From CAZMRF01 sp964568735 (GTDB taxonomy: Bacteria; Acidobacteriota; Polarisedimenticolia; JACPZX01), in the NCBI GenBank assembly GCA_964568735.1, contig CAZMRF010000009.1:1-64000 (forward strand): DNA of 64,000 bases, in the 5' to 3' direction. The notes under the pieces were generated by a model. That model was given only the letters and a program-made list of their open reading frames with translations. It made no database searches and was not told the DNA's origin. Below, piece after piece: positions 35,193 through 44,732 of this stretch (positions within the stretch are counted from its first letter, which is position 1; each line of letters begins with the position of its first letter). A program made the position numbers and the translations under genes.

Positions 35193-35232
35193 TTGAATCG
35201 ACGCTCAGCTTGACGTAGCTTGACACGTCAAG
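35193..35232 (+). promoter_or_regulatory. promoter and palindromic operator of the RHH/Doc operon
   Basis: TTGAAT (35193-35198), a 17-base spacer and TAGCTT (35216-35221) form a weak promoter. A perfect 8-base inverted repeat, CTTGACGT (35209-35216) and ACGTCAAG (35225-35232), overlaps the -10. This fits autorepression by the ribbon-helix-helix antitoxin encoded 10 bases downstream. Confidence 0.55.
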
Positions 35233-35242
35233 AGGGCGGACG

Positions 35243-35455
35243 ATGGCGAACAAGAAGATCAGCTCCAAGGTCGAAGAGTCCACCTGGAAGGAGCTCCAGG
35301 CCCTCGCGCGCGAGTCGCATCAGAGCATCTCGGGGCTCCTCAGCGAGGCCATCCGCGAGTACGTCGGGAGGAAGCGCGTGCGCCCGGCGGTCCTTCGACA
35401 CCTGGACGAGTCCGTCGCCGAGAACGAGGAGCTGGGCCGCCTCCTTGCCCAGTGA
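35243..35455 (+). CDS. ribbon-helix-helix antitoxin
   Basis: A 70-residue protein. ISSKVEESTWKELQALARES followed by ISGLLSEAIREYVGRKR is a typical RHH DNA-binding domain. The acidic C-terminal tail (LDESVAENEELGRLL) would contact the toxin. The ATG follows GAGGGCGG. The downstream Doc gene overlaps by 11 bases, so the two form a type II toxin-antitoxin operon, probably autoregulated at the palindrome just upstream. Confidence 0.85.
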   Translation: MANKKISSKVEESTWKELQALARESHQSISGLLSEAIREYVGRKRVRPAVLRHLDESVAENEELGRLLAQ

Positions 35456-35846
35456 TCGCGTCCAGCACCTGAGCCTGGACGAGGTGCTCGCGATCCACGA
35501 GCGTCTGGTGATGCAGTTCGGAGGACTGCACGAGGTCCGCGACCTCGGCCTCCTCGACAGCGCGCTGTACCGCCCTCGCACCGGCTACTACCCAGATCTC
35601 GTCGCGATGGCCGCCGCCCTCTTCGAGTCCCTCGTGATGAACCACCCCTTCGTGGATGGCAACAAGCGCGTCGGCTTCTTCGCGACCGACGTCTTCCTGA
35701 GGCTGAACGGATGGAAGCTCCAGGTCGAGCCGCAGGCGGCCCACGCCTTCATCATCGGTTTGCTCGAAAGGGGAGAGTGCGACTTCGAACATCTGGAGCC
35801 ATGGATCCGAGGCGAACTCGTCCGCCTCAAGCCGCGTCGAAGGTAG
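35445..35846 (+). CDS. Doc-type Fic toxin
   Basis: A 133-residue Doc-family protein. HLSLDEVLAIHERLVMQFGG is the characteristic N-terminus, and NHPFVDGNKRVGFFATDVFL contains the Fic core H-x-F-x-D-G-N-K-R intact. Doc toxins phosphorylate elongation factor Tu; this is family knowledge, not shown here. The best start is TTG at 35445, overlapping the antitoxin, because no ATG or GTG exists in frame near the conserved N-terminus. Two decayed relatives of this gene lie at about 57.0 and 61.6 kb in the same window. Confidence 0.9.
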   Translation: MPSDRVQHLSLDEVLAIHERLVMQFGGLHEVRDLGLLDSALYRPRTGYYPDLVAMAAALFESLVMNHPFVDGNKRVGFFATDVFLRLNGWKLQVEPQAAHAFIIGLLERGECDFEHLEPWIRGELVRLKPRRR

Positions 35847-35884
35847 ACTCCGTCTTCAAATCGTGATCCCGCATGATAGTCCCC

Positions 35885-35913
35885 TTGACAGCGGATTCAT
35901 GTGTTGGTATAAG
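35885..35913 (+). promoter_or_regulatory. near-consensus promoter of the secreted-protein operon
   Basis: TTGACA (35885-35890), a 17-base spacer and TATAAG (35908-35913), in an AT-richer patch about 90 bases ahead of the start at 36006. It is the best housekeeping-type promoter in the window and would drive the three overlapping genes to 43800. Confidence 0.75.
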
Positions 35914-36005
35914 AGCCAGTCTCGGAACTCAACAGCACATCAAGGCGACTCGGGGAACCCACGCATGCAGCTGGATTGCGTTGGTTCGGGGGTGGATCGT
36001 CTAGG

Positions 36006-39000
36006 ATGGCGAAGCTCGGGGCTCAGCCCACGGACCAATTCCCCGGAGGGCTCGATCCCCTCCCCTCCTCCGTTCCGCGAAGGCTGTGGCCCTCCGCGCT
36101 CCTCGCCTCCTTCCTCATCACAATCGGTCTCGCATCGGCCGCCGAAGTTCCGGTCTTCGGACCTGAGGATTTCGAGCGAGAGAGCGGCCGTCCAGTCACG
36201 GAGCTGCGGAGCTTCACGGTTCCCGACCCCTCGGGGACGTTCATCCTCCGCATTCATAACGGCGGCGTGTCCAGCAAGCCGAAGGATCGGGTGACCGCCG
36301 CGATTGTGCGGATCAACGGCGATCCGGTCGCCCTGCCTCGGGACTTCAAGCGCCACATCGAGATCATCGAGGAGCAGGTCCTCCTGCGAGCGTCGAACGA
36401 GCTGTCCGTTCTGCTCCTGAGCGGGCCCGGCCGGAAAATCACGATCGAGATCCTCCAGATCGTCAATGACGCAGATCCTCCGATGATCTCGGCCAGCCAG
36501 GATCCCGGCAAGAACGCGGCGGGGTGGAACAACACGGCGGTCACTGTGTCGTTCACCTGCACCGATGCCGGCTCCGGAATCGCAAGCTGCACCGCTCCCG
36601 TGATCGTGGCGACGGAAGGCGAGGATCAGGAAGTTGTCGGTGAGGCGGTGGACAACGCCGGGAACTCCAGCTCGACCTCCTATCTCGTCAGCATCGACCT
36701 CACCCCTCCCGGCATCGCGTGCTCCGCCGATCCACCCGCCAACGTCAACGGCTGGAACAATAGCGACGTCACGGTGAGCTGCGTCTGTTCCGACGCGCTC
36801 TCGATGATCGAATCCTGCCCGGCCCCGGCGGTCGTCACGACCGAAGGTGCCGATCAGCCCGTGGAGGGCACAGCTTGCGATCTCGCGGGAAACTGCGCTT
36901 CAGAGACTGCCTTCGTCAGCCTGGACAAGACGCCCCCCCTGGTGACGATCGCCTCACCTGCTGACGGATTCGTGTCGCCCACGACCGAGGTCACCTTGGA
37001 GGGAAGCCTCGAGGATGCCCACCCGGCGGGGAGCGTGGACTGCAACGGAATCTCCGCGAGCCTCGATCCGAATGGGTCATTCACCTGCCTCGTGCCGCTC
37101 GCGTTGGGGGTCAACTCGATCACGGTGTGCGGAGAGGACCTCGCCGGCAACGTCGGTTGCGATGCCATCAACGTGGAGTCGCCTCCACCGCTGTCGATCA
37201 GGATCGAGGCTCCCGCCAGCCCCGCCATGGTGGGCGCCGCCACCGTCGATCTTTCCGGCACCTTCAGCGGCAGCGTCATGAGCATCGTCTGCCAGAGCGC
37301 TGTCCTCCCTGCCGTCACCGCGATGCTCGGTTCGGGAGCGTTCACGGCTCCCGGCGTCCCTGTTCGCGAAGGCCCTAACAACGTGAGCTGCGTCGCCTCC
37401 GACGGGTCGGGTCGTGCCGCCACCGCCACGGTCTTCGTCGATCGGGACACGACGCCGCCCACGGTCGTCATCGAGCTTCCCGCGCCAGGAGCGGAATTCA
37501 CGACAGCGACGGTGACGGTTCTGGGAAACGTGAACGACCCCGTGGCCGGCACCCTGAGAAGCTCACCGCCGATCGTGAAGGTCAACGGGGTCACCGCCAC
37601 CGTGACGAACGGTACCTTCGTCGCGGCCGGTGTCCCGCTCCCTGCCGTCGCGGGCGACAACACCATCGTCGCAGTGGCCACGGACGAGGCGGGCAACGCG
37701 AGTCAGCAAGCAAGAACCGTCAGGCGTGTGAGCCCTCCAGTGGGACAGCGCATCGTTCTCGTCTCGGGGAACGATCAGTCTGGGCTTGTGCGCTCGATCC
37801 TGCCCGAGCCGCTCAAGGTCAAGCTCCAGGACGTCGGGGGCAATGCCGTCGCGGGGGGAATCATCACCTTTGAGGTCACCAGAAGCGACGGGCTGTTGGT
37901 CGGTGCGGCGGGCGAGGTGCGGAACCTCTCTGTCGCGACAGACGTAGCGGGCGAGGCCTCGGCGGGGCTGCGGCTGGGATCCATCTCAGGAGCCGGCTCG
38001 GACAGGGTGCGCGCCAGCGCCACGGGCTACCTGGGCGAGGTCCGCTTCTGCCATTCGGCATCGGCCGGTCCGGCGTCGCGAATCAGCATCGTCTCGGGGC
38101 AGAACCAGGCCGGAGCGGCCGGCGCTTCGCTCCCTCGCCCACTGGTGGTCCTCGTGACCGACGCGACGGGCAGCCCCGTCGAGGACGTCGAGGTGCTTTT
38201 CGAGGTGCTCTCTGGCGGCGGGAGCTTCGGGGGCGGCCCGAGCCATGCCGTCTTCACGGGCGCCGACGGCCGCGCTTCGGCGCTCCTGACCCTGGGACCT
38301 GCGCCGGGCGTGAACAGCAACTCGGTGCGGGCCACCTTCATGGGACTCGTTGATTCCCCGGCGAACTTCACGGCCTCCTCGCGGGCCACGGGGCTCGCCG
38401 CCGACACGAGAGTCGCGGGCGTCGTGCTCGACAACGCGGAGCAGCCCATCCCCGGAGCTACTGTCTCGATCGAAGGCACCGCGCTTTCGGACGTCACCGA
38501 CGCCGAGGGGCAGTTCCTCATTCCGGGCGCTCCCGTCGGGTCCATCCGCCTCTTCGTGGACGGGAGCACCGCGCCGCCTCCGGGAGTCTGGCCTTCGCTG
38601 GAGTTCGACATCATCTCAATCGCCGGTGCAGAAAACGGGGTCGGGATGCCCATCCGGCTCCCGCCGGTTTCGACTCAGACCGAAAGCTCGAAAATCGTCG
38701 GCGGGAGCCAGGACGTGGTGCTGACCCTTTCTGACGTGCCGGGCTTCCAGCTCAAGGTCTTCGCCAACTCCGCGACCTTCCCGGGCGGGGCGCACGTCGC
38801 TCGGCTCACGGTGACCCAGGTGCCCGCCACGCGCGTCCCGATGCCTGCGCCCAATGGCTCGGCCTTCACGCTGGCATGGACCATCCAGCCGCCCAACGTG
38901 GCCTTCGATCCTCCGGCGAGAATCCAGGTTCCCAACCCCGGCCTGCCGCCCGGCCACGTGGTCGAGATGTTCTCGTTCGATCACGACGCGGGCCAGTTCG

Positions 39001-39677
39001 TCTCCATCGGATCCGCCGCCGTCAGCGACGACGGCGCCTACATGGCGGCCAACCCGGGCTTCGGCATCAGCAAGACCGGCTGGGGCGGCTTCACACCCCC
39101 GCCCCCCCCGCCTGCGTGCGTCGCCCGCTGCGGCCCCTGCCAGGTCTGCGCCCCGGCCATTGGAGCCTGCGTCGCGGACACCGCCAAGAACGGAATGGCC
39201 TGCGAGGACGTGCCGGCCGACTTCACCCAGCAGGGCGTGAACGTCATGATTGACGCCAGCTGCGCCGGGAGGTGCCAGGCAGGCACGTGTGGGAACTCGA
39301 CCCTTGACCTTCGCACCGGAACAATCCGTACGTCGGTCGTCTCGGCACTCAACAAGCTCTTTACCGTCCAGGTCCCACTCAGTTTCTGCGTCGACGATCC
39401 GTTGCGGACGCAGATGCAAGACGACCTGATCGACAAGGGGATCAGGATCAGGTGCGCAACGGGAACTAGCTGTGCGAGCGCCCCAGGCTGGGTTAGCGGT
39501 AATAACGACATCAACGTTTTCGATGCGGCCACGCGCACGGCCTGCGGACCGATGGCCTCCACGGTGCTTCACGAGCTCGTCCATGCCGCTGCGAACTACT
39601 TCCCTGAGGACAAGCCACGAGGGTGCGAAGCCTCTTGCTACATGTTCGGCTCCGGCGACCCGGGAAATTGCCGATGA
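36006..39677 (+). CDS. large secreted multi-Ig protein with C-terminal metallopeptidase-like domain
   Basis: A 1223-residue protein. The signal segment is SALLASFLITIGLASAAEVP. A long series of Ig-like and Big-type modules follows, with Cys-containing repeats (SCTAPVIVATEGEDQEVVGE; SCPAPAVVTTEGADQPVEGT), then two invasin-like modules (RIVLVSGNDQSGLVRSILPE; RISIVSGQNQAGAAGASLPR) and a carboxypeptidase-regulatory module. A Cys-rich hinge (VARCGPCQVCAPAIGACVAD) precedes a terminal domain with STVLHELVHAAANYF, an HExxH zinc motif, and GCEASCYMFG. The tail resembles zinc-peptidase-like domains of secreted effectors, a comparison made from the motif only. The ATG at 36006 is chosen near the leader. 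The stop overlaps the next start as ATGA. Confidence 0.8.
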   Translation: MAKLGAQPTDQFPGGLDPLPSSVPRRLWPSALLASFLITIGLASAAEVPVFGPEDFERESGRPVTELRSFTVPDPSGTFILRIHNGGVSSKPKDRVTAAIVRINGDPVALPRDFKRHIEIIEEQVLLRASNELSVLLLSGPGRKITIEILQIVNDADPPMISASQDPGKNAAGWNNTAVTVSFTCTDAGSGIASCTAPVIVATEGEDQEVVGEAVDNAGNSSSTSYLVSIDLTPPGIACSADPPANVNGWNNSDVTVSCVCSDALSMIESCPAPAVVTTEGADQPVEGTACDLAGNCASETAFVSLDKTPPLVTIASPADGFVSPTTEVTLEGSLEDAHPAGSVDCNGISASLDPNGSFTCLVPLALGVNSITVCGEDLAGNVGCDAINVESPPPLSIRIEAPASPAMVGAATVDLSGTFSGSVMSIVCQSAVLPAVTAMLGSGAFTAPGVPVREGPNNVSCVASDGSGRAATATVFVDRDTTPPTVVIELPAPGAEFTTATVTVLGNVNDPVAGTLRSSPPIVKVNGVTATVTNGTFVAAGVPLPAVAGDNTIVAVATDEAGNASQQARTVRRVSPPVGQRIVLVSGNDQSGLVRSILPEPLKVKLQDVGGNAVAGGIITFEVTRSDGLLVGAAGEVRNLSVATDVAGEASAGLRLGSISGAGSDRVRASATGYLGEVRFCHSASAGPASRISIVSGQNQAGAAGASLPRPLVVLVTDATGSPVEDVEVLFEVLSGGGSFGGGPSHAVFTGADGRASALLTLGPAPGVNSNSVRATFMGLVDSPANFTASSRATGLAADTRVAGVVLDNAEQPIPGATVSIEGTALSDVTDAEGQFLIPGAPVGSIRLFVDGSTAPPPGVWPSLEFDIISIAGAENGVGMPIRLPPVSTQTESSKIVGGSQDVVLTLSDVPGFQLKVFANSATFPGGAHVARLTVTQVPATRVPMPAPNGSAFTLAWTIQPPNVAFDPPARIQVPNPGLPPGHVVEMFSFDHDAGQFVSIGSAAVSDDGAYMAANPGFGISKTGWGGFTPPPPPPACVARCGPCQVCAPAIGACVADTAKNGMACEDVPADFTQQGVNVMIDASCAGRCQAGTCGNSTLDLRTGTIRTSVVSALNKLFTVQVPLSFCVDDPLRTQMQDDLIDKGIRIRCATGTSCASAPGWVSGNNDINVFDAATRTACGPMASTVLHELVHAAANYFPEDKPRGCEASCYMFGSGDPGNCR

Positions 39678-40147
39678 GCAAGTCCCGCTGGTACTCACGA
39701 GTGCTTCCGGCGCTTCTGATCGCCCTCAGCGCCTGCGCTCCGGCGCTCTGCGGTGGGCCCGAGCCTCAGCGGCTGACGGCAGAGGAGTACTGGTACTACC
39801 AGGCACTTTCCCTCATCGTCGGAGCCGAGACCAGGGAAGGCTCGATCACGGGGACATTGCAGGGCAGGGAAGGCTTGATCCAGTTCGTCGTCTCTGAAGC
39901 CGAGACCCGGCAGGAGTCCGCCAAGACGGCGGGTCACGTTAAGGCCGTCCGTTCCATGCTCTCCCTCGTGATCTATGGAGAGACTGAGCAGAAGAAGCAG
40001 GATGGGCTCACTCGGCTCGAAGCACTGACGGGCATCAAGCTCGCGACCGCCGACGAGTGGCTGGAGTGGCTTCGGCGGAACGAAGGCAGCCTCTCCTATT
40101 CGGAGAGCCTCGGGCGTCTGGTGATCGATCTGGAGAAGACGAAGTGA
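39674..40147 (+). CDS. small lipoprotein between two large secreted proteins
   Basis: A 157-residue protein with a signal peptide and lipobox (VLPALLIALSAC, L-S-A-C) followed by a mostly helical, charged region (TAEEYWYYQALSLIVGAETR; LVIYGETEQKKQDGLTRLEA). The family is unknown to me. It overlaps both neighbours by four bases (ATGA and GTGA), so expression is coupled in fixed ratio with the metallopeptidase-like protein upstream and the TSP3 protein downstream. Given the position directly behind a peptidase-tipped protein, it could be an inhibitor or immunity-type partner, or an assembly lipoprotein; neither is shown. Confidence 0.75.
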   Translation: MSKSRWYSRVLPALLIALSACAPALCGGPEPQRLTAEEYWYYQALSLIVGAETREGSITGTLQGREGLIQFVVSEAETRQESAKTAGHVKAVRSMLSLVIYGETEQKKQDGLTRLEALTGIKLATADEWLEWLRRNEGSLSYSESLGRLVIDLEKTK

Positions 40148-43100
40148 AGATCCGGACTCATCGAGAGCGGCGGCCGCTGGTGAGCGCCCTTGGCGTAGCG
40201 ATCGTCCTCGCCCTCGTCATCGGCGCCGTCCTCCTCCCGCTCCAGGCCAAGGATCCCAGCGGAGGCACCCACGAAGACCCCAATGAGCCGGACGTCCCGT
40301 TCACCGTCCCCCCATCGCCTGAAGTTCTCAGTGACGACTGCACGGCGAGCCTCCTCGGGCAGACTGTGCAGGTCAACTCCGACGGTACCTTCGTCTTCCC
40401 GACCGTTCCGATCTCCCAGGGCCTGGCTCGAGTGCGCTTCACCTGCAACCGCAACGGCATGACGCTGGGCGCGGCCTCCGAGTTCTTCAATATCGCAGCC
40501 GGAATCCCGGCGGAGGTCGGCGCCGTCACGCTTCAGACCGTACCTCCCGTCCCGGTGGCGATTCTCGTAGCATCGCCTTCCGCGATGCTCCAGAACCCGG
40601 GGGAGCAGGTCCAGCTCGCGGTGACCGCCACCTACTCGAACATGGCGATGGACGACGTGACACCCGCGTCGGACGGGACCGTCTACGCCGCCAGCAATCC
40701 TGCCATTTGCACCGTTTCCCTCGACGGGCTCGTGACGGCGGGAAGCTCCAGCGGCACCTGCGTCATCACGGCCGTCAACGAGGGTGTCGTTGGAAGCACG
40801 AGCATCGTCGTGACGCTCAGCGGTGACTCGGACGGGGACATGATGCCCGACGACTTCGAAGCCTTGCGTCCCTGTCTCGACCCGAACGTGCAGGACGGCG
40901 GCGGAGACCCCGACGGCGATGGCCTTGCGTCCAAGGCGGAGCTCGACCTGGGGACGGAGCCGTGCACCGCCGACACTGACGGAGATGGGCTCAGCGACGG
41001 CCAGGAGATCGCGCTCGGGACGGCGCCGGCGGATGCCGACAGCGATGATGATTTCCTTCTAGACGGCCAGGAGGTCAACGCCTGGCGGACGAATCCCCTC
41101 AACCCCGACACGGACGGCGGCTGCCTCGCGGACGGCATCGAGGTGAGGCTCTTCCTCAATCCCAGAAGCGCTTTTGACGATGACTCCGATCGCGACTTCG
41201 ATGGGTTGCCGAACTGCGACGAGGTGGACATCCATCTGTCGGATCCGGGCTCGAGGGATACGGACGCGGACAACTGCCAGGATGGCGCGGAGGTTCTCGG
41301 AGGGACGAGCCCCGTCGTGCCCTCGCCCATGCTCTTCGTCGATCCGGGGAATCTGGAGCTGGCCGCCGTGGAGAACGGTCCCAGCGGCGTGACGCGTTTC
41401 GTGGGCGTGACCAACCGCTGCGGCGGCGCCATGAGCTGGAGCTTCGCTAACGCGGCGCCCTGGCTCGACTTCGGGGCGACCTCGGGCTCTGTCGGCGCGG
41501 GACAGACGGAACTGGTAGCGGTCAGCCTGAACGCTTCGGGGCTCACCCCCGGCACGCTGATGGGGTCCTTCGACATCGTGGCCCCGGGAGCGCTGGACCC
41601 CAACGCGCAAGTTCTCGTGAACGCTCACGTCCTGACGGGCTCCTGCCGCGGCCTCTTCTTCAGCGGGCAGGTCGTCCTGGCCGACGACTGCTTCCTGGCC
41701 GCCATTGCGGCCGATCCGAGCGCCAGCGATCCGAACACGCAGGAGGCGCACGTGTTCAGGGCCTTCACCCGCATTGCGCGGGTCTTCGAAGAGCAGGCCG
41801 ACGGACCGGATCCTTCGGTCATCACCGACAGTATCAAGGAGATGCTCGACGCCGCGGGATTCTCCGCCTTCGGAAGAACGATCTTCGACTGGCACTCGAC
41901 GCCGCCTCCCGCGGTTCCGGCCAATGCGCCGACCAGCGGCGAGCTGCAGGCCTTCCTCAGGGACACGCTCCTGCCCCAGGTGCGGGGCGCCATCGACGAG
42001 AACCTGGCGCAGATCGATTCGAGCTTCCAGATGATGGTCTTCGTGGACGAGCGGTGGGCACTCGGTCTCCTCGATCCGAACGACCTCACCGATCCTAACA
42101 ATCCTCCGGCCGCCGTCGAGGTGGACTTCGGCGACATCGAGCTGCTTCGCTCTGGATTCCTCCTGCTCGACGGGAACCTCAGGATCGCGGTCGCCAACAG
42201 CCTCGACGCGAACATCCAGGCGCTGAGCCTTCTCGATCCTCTGAAGTTCGAGCAGGACATTCTCCAGCCCAATCCAAAGCTTCTGACCCTGGGCTCGACG
42301 GGCACCGCCCTGATGGTGCAGGCGGGTGAGGACTTCAGGGAGGCCGTGGACGCCTACTACCAGGCCTCGGATTTCATCCGGAACCTGGACGATTTCGATC
42401 AGAGCGACGACCTGGTCGCCCTCGACCCCAACGACCTCGCCGATGAGCTGGCGCTGCGGGAAGGATTGGTCCGCCTGCGCTGCCTGCTCGACGGGCACAA
42501 TCCTGTGGGGCTCGACGGATCGGGGGCCGCCGCGGTCTGCGACACCACGAGTCCCTCCGTCGTTGCCGGGAGGGTCGTGAACATCGCTGGCTTCTTCGAC
42601 AACCCGGACGATCTGCGGAACCTTGTGCCCGGCTTCGCTTACGACCCGAACTGCGGCCGTAATTACGTCGACTCTTCGTTGATCTCGCCGTCGAGCCCCG
42701 TCCCCGACCCGACGCTGATCGGCCTCGTACCCTCCCTGACGCAGGCCGACGTCGTCTCGGAGGCCATGCTGAGTCCCGATGTCTTCATGGCCGGAACGAC
42801 GACGCTGTCGACTTTCGGCAATCTAGGCACGACCGGCCACGAGAACCTGAGCCTCGCTTCGCTTCAGGCCTTCGTCGACTCAGGAACGGGCCGCATGTCG
42901 CCCTCGCTCCGGGTGGATAACGTTCAGCTCGAGAACGGGACACGCTTCTCCATCTCGTCGTACGATCCGAACTTCAACCTCGTGCCCGTTGCGGTTCCCG
43001 TCACGCTGTGCCGGCCCCATCGCGACTTCCTCGCGACGGACCTGGCGTTCGCGGCTCCGGGCTTCCACGGAGGATTCACCGATATCCTCAGCGTCACGAC

Positions 43101-43800
43101 CAACGATCCCGACGAACCGGTGGCGCGCGTGGGGGTCAGGGGCTGCACGGGGACCCCGTTCTGGAATGGCCAGAGCTACGAGTGGGACTGCGACAACGAC
43201 GGGACCGGCGACCTGCTCGATCCCTGCCCGGACGATCCCGCCAATGGCTGTTCGCCCAGCCTGACGGCGAGCTTCACCCCCGACCTGGATTTGAGCGATC
43301 CCGCCCAGCAGTGTCCGGGCGCTCTCGACTCCATCAGCCTCCAGCCGGGGAGCGTGACCGGCCGCGACATCTCGGTGGCCGTTGTGATTACGGACTGCGA
43401 CGGCAGCATGGCCGTCAACGGGATCGATCTCAGCGTGCTCTACGACTTCGGTCAGGCCTCGTTCGTCGGGTGCACGGAGGGATCGCTCCTCCCGCCGGCG
43501 AACATGGATCCGAACAGGGGCTTCTGCGATTCGGATCTCAAGTTTTACTCGGCAAGCGTCGTCAGGGCGGGCCGGTCCCTGACGGAGCCCTTGACGGTGA
43601 GCGTCGGAGTCCAGGGCAGGGCGACGATCCTCAACCTGAACTTCCGCCTCCACAGCGCGGGGCTCCCCGTGAAGCTGCGGCTGATGGACGATCTCGGCGC
43701 CAAGCCGAAGCTCCTCGGAATCCATCCCTTCCCGCCGAGAAGGGAGCTGATCTGGCTGAGCCGCGGCGCTTTCCACGGGGGGGTCCTGGAGTTGAACTGA
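40144..43800 (+). CDS. secreted protein: Big-like domain, TSP3 repeats, uncharacterised module and cohesin-like domain
   Basis: A 1218-residue protein. The leader is ALGVAIVLALVIGAVLLPLQ. It has a Big_2-like domain (AILVASPSAMLQNPGEQVQL), five or more Ca-binding TSP3-type stretches (residues about 228-395, e.g. DTDGDGLSDGQEIALGT) and a BACON-like domain (LELAAVENGPSGVTRFVGVT). The long uncharacterised module shared with the 15538-18798 protein follows (FRAFTRIARVFEEQADGPDP; SIKEMLDAAGFSAFGRTIFD). After DCDNDGTGDLLDPCPDDP comes a cohesin-like beta-sandwich (SLQPGSVTGRDISVAVVITD). The GTG at 40144 overlaps the lipoprotein stop. It is convergent with the second LptC-like gene at 12 bases. It is probably surface-exposed. 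Confidence 0.82.
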   Translation: MKIRTHRERRPLVSALGVAIVLALVIGAVLLPLQAKDPSGGTHEDPNEPDVPFTVPPSPEVLSDDCTASLLGQTVQVNSDGTFVFPTVPISQGLARVRFTCNRNGMTLGAASEFFNIAAGIPAEVGAVTLQTVPPVPVAILVASPSAMLQNPGEQVQLAVTATYSNMAMDDVTPASDGTVYAASNPAICTVSLDGLVTAGSSSGTCVITAVNEGVVGSTSIVVTLSGDSDGDMMPDDFEALRPCLDPNVQDGGGDPDGDGLASKAELDLGTEPCTADTDGDGLSDGQEIALGTAPADADSDDDFLLDGQEVNAWRTNPLNPDTDGGCLADGIEVRLFLNPRSAFDDDSDRDFDGLPNCDEVDIHLSDPGSRDTDADNCQDGAEVLGGTSPVVPSPMLFVDPGNLELAAVENGPSGVTRFVGVTNRCGGAMSWSFANAAPWLDFGATSGSVGAGQTELVAVSLNASGLTPGTLMGSFDIVAPGALDPNAQVLVNAHVLTGSCRGLFFSGQVVLADDCFLAAIAADPSASDPNTQEAHVFRAFTRIARVFEEQADGPDPSVITDSIKEMLDAAGFSAFGRTIFDWHSTPPPAVPANAPTSGELQAFLRDTLLPQVRGAIDENLAQIDSSFQMMVFVDERWALGLLDPNDLTDPNNPPAAVEVDFGDIELLRSGFLLLDGNLRIAVANSLDANIQALSLLDPLKFEQDILQPNPKLLTLGSTGTALMVQAGEDFREAVDAYYQASDFIRNLDDFDQSDDLVALDPNDLADELALREGLVRLRCLLDGHNPVGLDGSGAAAVCDTTSPSVVAGRVVNIAGFFDNPDDLRNLVPGFAYDPNCGRNYVDSSLISPSSPVPDPTLIGLVPSLTQADVVSEAMLSPDVFMAGTTTLSTFGNLGTTGHENLSLASLQAFVDSGTGRMSPSLRVDNVQLENGTRFSISSYDPNFNLVPVAVPVTLCRPHRDFLATDLAFAAPGFHGGFTDILSVTTNDPDEPVARVGVRGCTGTPFWNGQSYEWDCDNDGTGDLLDPCPDDPANGCSPSLTASFTPDLDLSDPAQQCPGALDSISLQPGSVTGRDISVAVVITDCDGSMAVNGIDLSVLYDFGQASFVGCTEGSLLPPANMDPNRGFCDSDLKFYSASVVRAGRSLTEPLTVSVGVQGRATILNLNFRLHSAGLPVKLRLMDDLGAKPKLLGIHPFPPRRELIWLSRGAFHGGVLELN

Positions 43801-43812
43801 GCGGCCCAGCGC

Positions 43813-44556
43813 TCAGAGAACCTGCACCACGGCTCCATCCCGGAGGATTCGAAAGGCGCCTCCCGTGCCCCGGATGGACTCCCCCGAGGGGCTGACCAGC
43901 CCGTAGGGGCCGGGGATGGAGAGTTCGTGCCGGCCGTCATCCCAGGCGGCCTGCTCCGCGTCGAGCGAGGCTCCGCTGAAGGTGAACCGCACTTCGCCTT
44001 CAAACTCCAGCTTCCCCTCTCCCAGCTGAATGTGCGCGCGCCGGGCCCTGAGTCTGAATCTCTCCGTCCCCGCGGGGGCGTAGCCGATCTCGATCCCGTC
44101 CACGATGATCCTCGATATGAACCCTAGATCCTCCCCGGAGCCGGCCTCCTGGAGCACCCGGATGACGGGGATGGAGAATCCCTCGTAGGCCGTGCCTTTT
44201 TCGCGGCCCTCAACGGGGGCAGAAATGAAGTCTTCGGAGTAGAGCTCCAGCCTCATGCCCTTGATTTCAATCTCCTTGATCGGATTGAGGGTGAAGGGCC
44301 CTACCTTCCGCTTGCGGTGAGTCATCTCCTCCGCCCGAAGCGTGAAGATCTTCTCGCCTTTCAGGGTCGAGGTGTATTCCAGCCCTCTGATGTGGAACCG
44401 GTCGAATCGGGGCGGAGGCTTCCAGGGAGCTTCCTGCTCAGGTTCCTTCCCGCCCCCCCTGAGGGCATCCCTCCAGACGTAGACTGACAGAGCCGCCCCC
44501 AGGAGGAGGGAGAGCAGCAGGACTCGCCGTGTCGTCTTGCCATGGATGGGCAGCAA
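43813..44556 (-). CDS. LptC-like periplasmic protein, copy 2
   Basis: A 247-residue paralogue of the 18812-19576 protein. One N-terminal helix (RVLLLSLLLGAALSVYVWRD) is followed by the same core (GLEYTSTLKGEKIFTLRAEE; HRKRKVGPFTLNPIKEIEIK) and a periplasmic beta-rich tail. The two copies are closely similar over about 55 residues after the anchor and diverge afterwards. As for copy 1, the fold resembles LptC but no Lpt gene is adjacent. It is a lone minus gene, divergent from the VapBC pair and convergent with the secreted TSP3 protein, the same arrangement as at copy 1. Confidence 0.75.
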   Translation of the reverse strand: MLPIHGKTTRRVLLLSLLLGAALSVYVWRDALRGGGKEPEQEAPWKPPPRFDRFHIRGLEYTSTLKGEKIFTLRAEEMTHRKRKVGPFTLNPIKEIEIKGMRLELYSEDFISAPVEGREKGTAYEGFSIPVIRVLQEAGSGEDLGFISRIIVDGIEIGYAPAGTERFRLRARRAHIQLGEGKLEFEGEVRFTFSGASLDAEQAAWDDGRHELSIPGPYGLVSPSGESIRGTGGAFRILRDGAVVQVL

Positions 44557-44697
44557 TGCGTCGGCTCCCTCGAAAGGGGCGAGAGTATACCGCCCGGTGC
44601 TCCGCGAGCGCGGCGTCGAAGGGTCCCAACAAGCGCCGCCGGCGTGGGGCCTGCCGTCCCAGGAGGCGCAAGTCCACGAAACCGATCAAGCTCCACC

Positions 44698-44726
44698 TTG
44701 ATCTCCACCCCGCCTCCGAGCATACT
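44698..44726 (+). promoter_or_regulatory. promoter of the VapBC pair
   Basis: TTGATC (44698-44703), a 17-base spacer and CATACT (44721-44726). The predicted transcription start, about seven bases further, falls on the ATG at 44733, so the antitoxin mRNA may be leaderless, like the DUF6364 gene at 14578. Confidence 0.55.
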
Positions 44727-44732
44727 ATGCGC

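Noticed and set aside
41059..42498. 479-residue minus-strand frame
   Set aside because: Shadow of the TSP3 protein gene.
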